Below are positions 1 to 4,649 of a DNA stretch of 6,532 bases, piece by piece. Numbering within the stretch: position 1 is the first letter of the stretch; each line of letters begins with the position of its first letter. Made by a program: the position numbers and the translations under genes. This DNA is from an uncultured Clostridia bacterium (GTDB taxonomy: Bacteria; Bacillota; Clostridia; UMGS1810): positions 1-6,532 of the forward strand of contig CAJLYL010000085.1 in assembly GCA_905210855.1 (NCBI GenBank). Direction: 5' to 3'. The notes below the pieces were generated by a model that was given only the letters and a program-made list of their open reading frames with translations, ran no database searches and was not told where the DNA came from.

Positions 1-65
1 TCCTTGTTTCCTGATATAGGTTTCGGTTGCTGCTGAAAAAATGGGGAAACTCAAACCAAAAAGTA

Positions 66-93
66 TTGACAAACCGGCGGCACAGTGTATAAT
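66..93 (+). promoter_or_regulatory. Sigma-A type promoter of pnuC
   Basis: TTGACA (66-71) and TATAAT (88-93) are both perfect consensus hexamers, separated by 16 bp. Transcription should start near 100, leaving a leader of about 110 nt before the pnuC ATG at 212. The -10 box lies inside the left arm of an inverted repeat (83-94/110-121), so a protein bound there would block RNA polymerase. The hexamers are seen directly; the start site is inferred. Confidence 0.85.
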
Positions 94-121
94 ATACCTC
101 ACAGAGAAGTATTATACACTG
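83..121. promoter_or_regulatory. Inverted-repeat operator candidate over the pnuC -10 box
   Basis: The 12-mer CAGTGTATAATA (83-94) recurs as its exact reverse complement at 110-121, with 15 bp between. Flanking CCGGCGG (74-80) and CCACCGG (122-128) extend the symmetry with one mismatch and a 2-nt offset. Each arm also holds a smaller palindrome, GTATA-A-TATAC centred on 92 and GTAT-T-ATAC centred on 113. The centres are 21 bp apart, about two helical turns. The left arm contains the -10 box and is upstream of the expected start, so an RNA hairpin is unlikely from this promoter and a DNA operator is the better reading. The regulator is unknown; a NAD-responsive repressor (NiaR, NrtR or similar) would suit a pnuC gene, but I do not recognise the motif. 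Confidence 0.55.
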
Positions 122-130
122 CCACCGGGT

Positions 131-187
131 AGACATTTATCTCACATCGTTAGGTCTTTGAAGATGTGCGGATTGAATGTCTTTTTT
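131..187 (+). promoter_or_regulatory. Structured pnuC leader, possible riboswitch or attenuator
   Basis: In the predicted leader, AGACATT (131-137) pairs with AATGTCT (176-182). Inside it, CACATC (143-148) pairs with GATGTG (163-168). The two helices are joined by asymmetric internal loops (138-142 and 169-175) and capped by a 14-nt loop. A run of T follows directly (182-187), as in an intrinsic terminator. The layout resembles a metabolite-sensing attenuator. pnuC genes are known targets of NAD-II (pnuC motif) riboswitches, but I cannot match this sequence to that or any other class. Stem strength is modest, so this remains a candidate. Confidence 0.4.
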
Positions 188-199
188 ATGCCCAACGGA

Positions 200-205
200 A
201 AGGAG
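200..205 (+). promoter_or_regulatory. pnuC ribosome binding site fixing the start at 212
   Basis: AAGGAG lies 6 nt before the ATG at 212. The reading frame is open further upstream to an ATG at 41, but that one has no Shine-Dalgarno sequence, precedes the promoter, and would add 57 residues unlike any PnuC N-terminus. Confidence 0.85.
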
Positions 206-211
206 ACACAA

Positions 212-907
212 ATGAACACATCGAAACTTAATTATTTTACCAAAGCCGAGCTTGCCCTCTGGCTCTGCTCCGAAACCGCCATAATCGCCTCAAACCTTGC
301 CATGGGCAGGGGCATCGGGCTGTCGCTGCTCGCCTCGGTGATAGGGGTCACAGCGCTCATCTTCAACGCTAAGGGCAACCCGACGGGGCCTGCGCTCATG
401 GTTGTTTTCAGCCTGATGTACGGTTACATTTCATTCGGCTTTGCCTACTACGGCGAAATGCTGACCTATGTGGGTATGTCCATGCCCATGGCGGTGGTAT
501 CGTTTTTCACCTGGATGAAAAACCCCTTTAAGGGCAACCGCGCCGAGGTCACTGTCAATCTGCACATCTCTCCGGCAGAGCGCGTTTTCATGGCGGTGCT
601 CACCGCCGCCGTGACGGTTATTTTCTATTACATACTTAAGTATTTCAACACGGCGAACCTCATTCCGAGCACTGTGTCCGTGGCGACAAGTTTTGCGGCG
701 GTGTATCTGTCGTTTCGCCGCAATCCGTATTTTGCGTTTGTCTATGCGATAAACGACATTGTGCTCATAGTCCTGTGGGTGCTTGCCTCGCTGCACGACG
801 CGTCCTATCTGTCGGTTGTGGTGTGCTTTGCGGCGTTTCTCGTCAACGATATGTACAGCTTTATCAATTGGAAGAGAATCAGCCGCCGCCAGAGCGAAGC
901 GGCGTAA
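212..907 (+). CDS. pnuC: PnuC-family nicotinamide riboside/mononucleotide transporter
   Basis: This 231-residue, very hydrophobic inner-membrane protein matches PnuC transporters, which take up nicotinamide riboside (or related vitamin B3 compounds) by facilitated diffusion for NAD salvage. Recognisable stretches include GNPTGPALMVVFSLMYGYIS (residues 56-75), the YYGEMLTY segment (79-86) and the C-terminal NDMYSFINWK (212-221), with an earlier AINDIVLIVLWVLASL helix (179-194). About seven membrane segments can be drawn, the usual PnuC number, and the length is typical. The C-terminus is short and basic (KRISRRQSEAA). The gene stands alone with its own promoter, inverted repeat and structured leader, suggesting dedicated control by NAD status. 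Substrate assignment within the Pnu group (PnuT thiamine, PnuX riboflavin) cannot be settled from sequence alone; the motifs fit PnuC best. Confidence 0.9.
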   Translation: MNTSKLNYFTKAELALWLCSETAIIASNLAMGRGIGLSLLASVIGVTALIFNAKGNPTGPALMVVFSLMYGYISFGFAYYGEMLTYVGMSMPMAVVSFFTWMKNPFKGNRAEVTVNLHISPAERVFMAVLTAAVTVIFYYILKYFNTANLIPSTVSVATSFAAVYLSFRRNPYFAFVYAINDIVLIVLWVLASLHDASYLSVVVCFAAFLVNDMYSFINWKRISRRQSEAA

Positions 908-932
908 TTCGGTTAACCGGATTACGATGAAT

Positions 933-1021
933 CGGCTCGGTGTATATGTTGTGTGTCAGCGAGATCCATAGCGCCGTCAGATCGCGTGTCGAGCAGATAC
1001 ACAACATATAACCCCGAGCTG
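933..1021. terminator. Long hairpin between convergent pnuC and cupin genes
   Basis: TATATGTTGTGT (943-954) is perfectly complementary to ACACAACATATA (999-1010). The pairing continues outward through 933-940 and 1014-1021 with a small bulge and one mismatch, giving a stem of about 20 bp around a 44-nt loop. On the plus strand a TTTTT run begins at 1028, 6 nt past the stem. It lies between two converging genes, so a shared terminator is the simplest role. The large loop and the imperfect spacing to the T-run leave a small intergenic palindromic repeat as the alternative. Confidence 0.5.
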
Positions 1022-1037
1022 CCGCTGTTTTTCGGTT

Positions 1038-1472
1038 TTACTGCAATTTTGCGTATTCCTCATCGCCTACCGGCTCGCACCACTCGTTGCGGCAATCCTC
1101 ACCGGGCACTTCAACGGCTATGTGGCTGAACCAGCTGTCTTTCTTTGCGCCGTGCCAATGCTTCGCATTTGCCGGAATCATGATAACGCTGCCCTCATGC
1201 AGACTGAGCGGCGGCTTGCCCTCCTCTGCGTACCAGCCTTCGCCGGCGGTGCATATGAGCAGCTGACCGCCGCCCTTTGACGCATGGTGAATGTGCCAGT
1301 TGTTGCGGCATCCCGGTTCAAACGTGACATTGGCGGCGAACAGTCCGCTCTCGGGAGCGGTCAGCGGATTCAGAAAAGAATCGCCGATGAAAAACTGCGC
1401 GTAGGCAGTGTTTGCCTTGCCTGTGCCGAACATATTTGCTTTTTCAAAATTCTCTTTGTTTTCGTATTTCAT
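1038..1472 (-). CDS. Small single-domain cupin protein
   Basis: This 144-residue protein has a single cupin barrel of the type often annotated as carboxymuconolactone-decarboxylase-associated cupin. The first cupin motif reads GCRNNWHIHHASKGGGQ (residues 54-70), with H60 and H62 as likely metal ligands and Q70 where many cupins have Glu. The second motif has P100 and H105 (IPANAKHWHGA). The C-terminal HIAVEVPGEDCRNEW (117-131) is typical of this group. It is cytosolic with no signal peptide. The in vivo substrate is not known; family members are usually metal-binding and often linked to stress or quinone/aldehyde chemistry. The ATG at 1472 is chosen because GGAGG (1481-1485) sits 8 nt before it; the 13 extra upstream in-frame codons lack such a site. 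It diverges from a merR gene whose product probably activates it. Confidence 0.9.
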   Translation of the reverse strand: MKYENKENFEKANMFGTGKANTAYAQFFIGDSFLNPLTAPESGLFAANVTFEPGCRNNWHIHHASKGGGQLLICTAGEGWYAEEGKPPLSLHEGSVIMIPANAKHWHGAKKDSWFSHIAVEVPGEDCRNEWCEPVGDEEYAKLQ

Positions 1473-1504
1473 GATATATACCTCCGTATAAATTGTACTT
1501 GCTG

Positions 1505-1533
1505 TTGACATATGCCTTATTTCATTGTATACT
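1505..1533 (+). promoter_or_regulatory. Promoter of the merR-family gene
   Basis: TTGACA (1505-1510) and TATACT (1528-1533) are separated by an ideal 17 bp. The expected start near 1540 falls inside the -10 region of the divergent cupin promoter, so the two promoters should exclude each other. The -10 box is part of GTATACTT (1527-1534), the reverse complement of AAGTATAC (1550-1557) within the MerR operator. This suggests autoregulation. Confidence 0.8.
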
Positions 1534-1536
1534 TAA

Positions 1537-1567
1537 ATTATATAACTTAAAGTATACTTTAAGTCAA
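1537..1567 (-). promoter_or_regulatory. MerR-type cupin promoter with 19-bp spacer and palindromic operator
   Basis: Read on the minus strand, the -35 is TTGACT (1562-1567) and the -10 is TATAAT (1537-1542), with 19 bp between instead of the usual 17. The spacer region carries a perfect 20-bp palindrome (1545-1564; half-sites ACTTAAAGTA/TACTTTAAGT). MerR-family activators are known to bind such dyads in overlong spacers and distort the DNA to realign the two hexamers. This makes the adjacent merR gene the likely activator of the cupin gene. The geometry is seen directly; the regulation is inferred. Confidence 0.8.
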
Positions 1568-1600
1568 GCGTTTTTTGCAAATTTTCGGAGGTGTTTTTTT

Positions 1601-2056
1601 ATGACATATACGGTCGGTGAGATGGCGCAGATGATGGGTGTTCCGGCGTCTACGCTGCGATATTACGATAAGGAGGGGCTTTTGCCCTTTGTTGAGCGCT
1701 CGGAGGGCGGCATCAGGCGGTTCAGAGAGTCCGATTTTGAGTGGCTGCGGGTAATCGGCTGCATGAAAAAAGCCGGAATGTCCATAAAAGATATCCGGCG
1801 GTATGTAGAAATGGCAATTGCCGGCGACGACACCATAGGTTTGCGGCTCGAGATGTTTCGCCGTCACCGCGAGGTGCTTCGGGCAAAGATGAGGGAGCTT
1901 GAGCACATAATGAACATGGTGGACTATAAGTGCTGGTACTATGAGACGGCAAAAAATTCGGGCACGACAGATGCGCCGCAAAACATGGCTGATGATGAAA
2001 TACCCGAGGAGTTCCGAAAAATCCGCGCGGAGCTGCGCAGAGCGCCGCAAGAATGA
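1601..2056 (+). CDS. MerR-family transcriptional regulator
   Basis: This 151-residue regulator has an N-terminal winged helix-turn-helix of the MerR family: YTVGEMAQMMGVPASTLRYY (residues 3-22), then the wing DKEGLLP...GGIRRF (23-41), then FEWLRVIGCMKKAGMSIKDI (46-65). A dimerisation coiled coil follows at about residues 79-107, and a short effector segment with VDYKCWYYE (107-115). The family resemblance is to the AdhR/YyaN-like group that senses aldehydes or other electrophiles rather than to metal sensors: there is no C-terminal metal-binding cysteine cluster, although C54 and C111 could react with an electrophile. The start at 1601 has GGAGG (1587-1591) 9 nt upstream; 36 in-frame upstream codons run back through the promoter and are not translated. 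It probably controls itself and the divergent cupin gene through the dyad at 1545-1564. The inducer is unknown. Confidence 0.92.
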   Translation: MTYTVGEMAQMMGVPASTLRYYDKEGLLPFVERSEGGIRRFRESDFEWLRVIGCMKKAGMSIKDIRRYVEMAIAGDDTIGLRLEMFRRHREVLRAKMRELEHIMNMVDYKCWYYETAKNSGTTDAPQNMADDEIPEEFRKIRAELRRAPQE

Positions 2057-2063
2057 CAAATAC

Positions 2064-2107
2064 AAACGAGGTGCAGCAAAACGGATTTGTTTTGCTGCAC
2101 CTCGTTT
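2064..2107. terminator. Bidirectional intrinsic terminator, 19-bp stem
   Basis: The 19-mer at 2064-2082 is perfectly complementary to 2089-2107, with a 6-nt loop (GGATTT). The stem begins AAACGAGG and ends CCTCGTTT, so either strand gives a GC-rich stem followed by T residues. It begins 7 bp after the merR stop and lies 10 bp beyond the stop of the convergent LRR gene, so it can serve both. Confidence 0.88.
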
Positions 2108-2117
2108 AATATGACAT

Positions 2118-3428
2118 TTACTTTTTTATTGTTATTTTCTCAGCCGGACTGACGGGCTTGCAGGTCTTAAGGCTGTCCCAGATAAACACTTTCAGGTATG
2201 CCGCGTCGCCGACGCGCTCCTCATCAACCGAAATACTTACCGAATTGGTAGCGGTGCCTGTCGGCGTGGGAGTGACAATGTAGTTGACAACCTCGTCTTT
2301 ATCGTTGAAGAAAGCCATGTGTATGTACTCGCCCTTAATCGGCTCGTCCACTGCGACGGTTACCGATAATTGTCCGTTTGAAAACAGCGCCGCCGAGTGT
2401 GTGTTGTTTGTAAACTCCGAGCTGTCGCCGTAGCTGCAGTTGATACCGTATTCCTCTGCCACGAGACTTGCATATGAATCGTATGCGGTCGATACAGTGA
2501 GCGCCGAGCAACCCTTAAATGCGCCGTAGCCAATGCTTGACACAGTCGCAGGCAGGCTCAGAGTGCCGAGCGAGGAGCAGTCAAAGAACGCGTAGTTGCC
2601 CACTGCGGTTAGCAGCTTCGGCGTATTTATTGACGTAAGTGCGCTGCAACCGTAGAATACATACTGCGGAAGGCTTGTCAGCTTGTCCGGCAGATTGACC
2701 GTCTCAAGCGACGTATTGAACGCAAAGGCATACTCGCCGATGTAGTATACGCTCTCGGGTATGGTGATTTCAGTCGGCGACTGCACTATTTTGCTCTGTC
2801 GGAAAGCATAATCCGGTATGTATTTTACTGTGTCGCCGAAATTAAGCTTTTTTATCGGGCTGTTCAAGAACACGGGGCTGAGTAACGTACCCATAGTAGA
2901 ACACCTTGTTGCGTTAAAGTTGACCGTGGACAGGGCGGAGCAGTTTGCGAATGCTCCCGTACCGACAGATGTAACGTTTGTCGGAATCGTAATGCTTGTA
3001 AGCTTGACACAATTGCTGAATGCGCCGCTGCCGATAGAGACAAGATTATCCGGTAAAATGACACTTTCGAGTGACGGGCAGCCGGTGAACGCGCCGTCGC
3101 ATATTGTGAGTTTGTTTGTTGACTTGGCGGTAATTGTGACTGTTCTCAGGTTTGCAAGCTCGCTGAAAGCGTGGCTGCCTATGTGAGTGACGCTGCCGGT
3201 TATCACTACGCTTTCAATTGACGAAGCATATGAATTGTACCACGGCGTTTCGCCGCTTTGGGTATAATTTGGCATTGCGCCGCCTGATATCATGAGGTTG
3301 CCGTCGGCAAGAACCCATGAGCAGTCGCCGACCGTGCCTGTAACATTCGCTGCCGACACGGTGAAGCATGAAACCGTCACCAGGCAGACAACGAGCGCGA
3401 GTGCGCATATTAATCTGATTTTCTTCAT
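2118..3428 (-). CDS. Secreted BspA-type leucine-rich-repeat protein
   Basis: This 436-residue protein starts with a Sec signal peptide (MKKIRLICALALVV, hydrophobic to about 22, cleavage likely after SAA near 27). A lead-in follows, DCSWVLADGNLMISGGAMPNY...TPWYN (35-64), common before BspA-type repeats. Residues about 71-334 hold nine or ten LRR_5-type repeats built on the pattern IP..V..IG..AF..C..L..I; the best copies are near the start and end, while one or two in the middle (around STMGTLLSPVFLNSPIKKLNF) are degenerate. The last 100 residues form a separate beta-rich domain ending YLKVFIWDSLKTCKPVSPAEKI, seen at the ends of Clostridia exported proteins. No LPXTG anchor, SLH domain or terminal membrane helix is visible, so the protein is probably released or held non-covalently. 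Such proteins typically mediate adhesion or protein binding; the ligand is unknown. GGAGG (3437-3441) lies 8 nt before the ATG. Confidence 0.9.
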   Translation of the reverse strand: MKKIRLICALALVVCLVTVSCFTVSAANVTGTVGDCSWVLADGNLMISGGAMPNYTQSGETPWYNSYASSIESVVITGSVTHIGSHAFSELANLRTVTITAKSTNKLTICDGAFTGCPSLESVILPDNLVSIGSGAFSNCVKLTSITIPTNVTSVGTGAFANCSALSTVNFNATRCSTMGTLLSPVFLNSPIKKLNFGDTVKYIPDYAFRQSKIVQSPTEITIPESVYYIGEYAFAFNTSLETVNLPDKLTSLPQYVFYGCSALTSINTPKLLTAVGNYAFFDCSSLGTLSLPATVSSIGYGAFKGCSALTVSTAYDSYASLVAEEYGINCSYGDSSEFTNNTHSAALFSNGQLSVTVAVDEPIKGEYIHMAFFNDKDEVVNYIVTPTPTGTATNSVSISVDEERVGDAAYLKVFIWDSLKTCKPVSPAEKITIKK

Positions 3429-3487
3429 CGTTTTGTCCTCCGAATGCCGGCAGGGCAGAGAGCCTTGCCGCCAATTTTAACAAGTTT

Positions 3488-3516
3488 ATTATAACCATTC
3501 GGAAAACCGTTGTCAA
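3488..3516 (-). promoter_or_regulatory. Sigma-A type promoter of the LRR gene
   Basis: On the minus strand, TTGACA (3511-3516) and TATAAT (3488-3493) are perfect consensus hexamers with a 17-bp spacer. The expected start near 3480 gives a leader of about 50 nt. It lies in the 130-bp gap downstream of spo0A, where no clear terminator is visible, so the LRR gene may also receive read-through from spo0A. Confidence 0.88.
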
Positions 3517-3558
3517 TGCATTCAACAAAATGTTAACAGAACTGTAATGTCAAACCAA

Positions 3559-4329
3559 TCAGCACGCCTTCATCTCAAGGCGTATCTTGTCCGCAATCAT
3601 GGCGATGAATTCGCTGTTGGTCGGCTTGCCCTTGCTTGATAGGATTGTGTAGCCGAAGAGGTCGTTGAGCACATCGGGATTGCCGCGATCCCATGCCACC
3701 TCTATCGCATGGCGAATGGCGCGCTCCACTCTGGACGGCGTGGTGTTGTAGTGCTTGGCAACCGTGGGATAGAGGATTTTTGTTATTGAGTTAATCGCGT
3801 CCATGTCCTCAATCACCATGGTTATGGCGTCGCGTATGTACTGATAGCCCTTTATGTGAGCCGGCACACCGAGCTGCTGGATATGCATGGTGATGTTTGT
3901 CTCAAGGTCTTTCGATTTTGTGTCAAACACGTTGCCTGCGGTCTGCTTTTCTGCGGTGATGTCGGCGATGCGGTCGCGCAGCACCGAAAATTCAAACGGC
4001 TTTACCAGATAGTAGCTTGCGCCGTGATTCATTGCCGAGTTGATTATATTTTCATGAGCGGACGGTGAGAATACTATTGTTTTGGGCTTTTTGCTCAGTA
4101 TATTATTGTTGTTTATCTTTGACAGAACCGCCAGCCCGTCGAGCAGCGGCAGAATTATGTTGACAAGCAGCACGTCGGGCCTGTTCTCCAGCACCGTTTC
4201 GTACGCCGTTTTGCCGTCGTGAGCTGTTCCGACCACCTCAAAGCTCTCGGTTTCCGACAGATAAGATTTCAAATTGCTGCAAAATTCTTTGTTATCATCC
4301 GCTATAACTATTCTTGTTCTTCTTTTCAT
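3559..4329 (-). CDS. spo0A: Sporulation master regulator Spo0A with Asn at the phosphorylation site
   Basis: This 256-residue protein is a full-length Spo0A: an N-terminal receiver domain (about 5-125), a short linker, and the Spo0A DNA-binding domain (about 142-256). The latter has hallmark stretches GVPAHIKGYQYIRDAI (154-169), SRVERAIRHAIEVAW (recognition helix region) and GKPTNSEFIAMIADKIRLE near the end. In the receiver, the acidic pair D11/D12, switch S88, Y107 and K110 are present. The phosphoacceptor position is changed: PDVLLVNIILPLLDG (51-65) carries N57 (codon AAC) where Bacillus subtilis has D56 in VLDIIMPHLDG. P89, next to the switch Ser, replaces the usual small residue. Spo0A is normally activated by phosphorelay or kinases at this Asp, so this protein should not be phosphorylated in the usual way. 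GGAGG (4338-4342) lies 8 nt before the ATG. spoIVB, its common upstream neighbour, is absent here. Identity is nearly certain; activity is open. Confidence 0.96.
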   Translation of the reverse strand: MKRRTRIVIADDNKEFCSNLKSYLSETESFEVVGTAHDGKTAYETVLENRPDVLLVNIILPLLDGLAVLSKINNNNILSKKPKTIVFSPSAHENIINSAMNHGASYYLVKPFEFSVLRDRIADITAEKQTAGNVFDTKSKDLETNITMHIQQLGVPAHIKGYQYIRDAITMVIEDMDAINSITKILYPTVAKHYNTTPSRVERAIRHAIEVAWDRGNPDVLNDLFGYTILSSKGKPTNSEFIAMIADKIRLEMKAC

Positions 4330-4376
4330 CTTTTTTTCCTCCCAAAAAACATTTTTGTGTACCTAACAACAAAATC

Positions 4377-4404
4377 ATTATAAACTATCCAAAATTCATT
4401 TCAA
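4377..4404 (-). promoter_or_regulatory. Probable vegetative promoter of spo0A
   Basis: On the minus strand, TTGAAA (4399-4404) and TATAAT (4377-4382) are separated by 16 bp, a good sigma-A match, with an expected start near 4370 and a leader of about 40 nt. In B. subtilis spo0A has both sigma-A and sigma-H promoters; I find no convincing sigma-H site (AGGA...GAAT) here. Confidence 0.7.
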
Positions 4405-4489
4405 GGGAAATCGCAAAAAAAGTTTTTTTGCCGCGTTTATGTCACAAAATGCACTGTTTTTCTGCGGCAAAACAGTAAATGTGCATAAA

Positions 4490-4506
4490 TTCGACTTCAT
4501 TTGACG
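4490..4506 (-). promoter_or_regulatory. Tandem 0A-like boxes upstream of spo0A
   Basis: On the minus strand the sequence reads CGTCAAA-TGA-AGTCGAA. Each 7-mer differs from the 0A box TGTCRAA only at its first base. They point the same way with centres 10 bp apart, matching the known head-to-tail arrangement of Spo0A DNA-binding domains on tandem boxes. They lie about 120 bp before the predicted spo0A start, suggesting autoregulation. Seven-base motifs arise by chance, so this is a candidate. Confidence 0.4.
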
Positions 4507-4591
4507 CAATGTTCAATTTGTACTTCAATTTTATTGAAGATGTGTAAAACCGGTAAACGGAAAATGGAGAAGCCGCGCTTTGCACCGATAG

Positions 4592-4631
4592 GGCTCGGCG
4601 CTGATTATGCATTCGCCACCAGCGCCGAGCC
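4592..4631. terminator. GC-rich hairpin downstream of the YRD-repeat gene
   Basis: GGCTCGGCGCTG (4592-4603) pairs perfectly with CAGCGCCGAGCC (4620-4631) around a 16-nt loop, beginning 18 bp past the stop of the minus-strand gene at 4650. Neither side has a T-run, so it is a weak intrinsic terminator at best. It may protect the mRNA 3' end or work with Rho. Confidence 0.45.
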
Positions 4632-4649
4632 GCCGCACGGATGAATTGC

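Larger units (their letters stand above)
4330..4649. other. 320-bp non-coding region upstream of spo0A
   Basis: No credible gene lies here. From the spo0A side it holds the ribosome site, a sigma-A-like promoter (4377-4404), an A/T-rich dyad of seven A and seven T around one base (4413-4431), an 8-bp hairpin ACTGTTTT/AAAACAGT (4453-4460/4469-4476), two 0A-like boxes (4490-4506), a 7-bp hairpin CTTCAAT/ATTGAAG with a 3-nt loop (4523-4529/4533-4539), and a GC-rich 12-bp hairpin (4592-4631) just past the stop of the upstream gene. Base composition drops to AT-rich between about 4340 and 4555. Confidence 0.7.

Noticed and set aside
41..211. In-frame upstream extension of pnuC to an ATG at 41
   Set aside because: It runs through the promoter and operator, has no ribosome site, and encodes a non-PnuC-like stretch; the ATG at 212 has AAGGAG.
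783..971. Small plus-strand frame overlapping the pnuC end
   Set aside because: It overlaps pnuC out of frame, has no ribosome site, and runs into the intergenic hairpin.
1559..2065. Minus-strand open frame opposite merR
   Set aside because: The MerR helix-turn-helix is unmistakable on the plus strand, and the opposite product has no recognisable features.
4592..4631. Phage attachment-site core at the hairpin after the YRD-repeat gene
   Set aside because: No matching direct repeat or integrase gene is visible within the window, so an att site cannot be supported.
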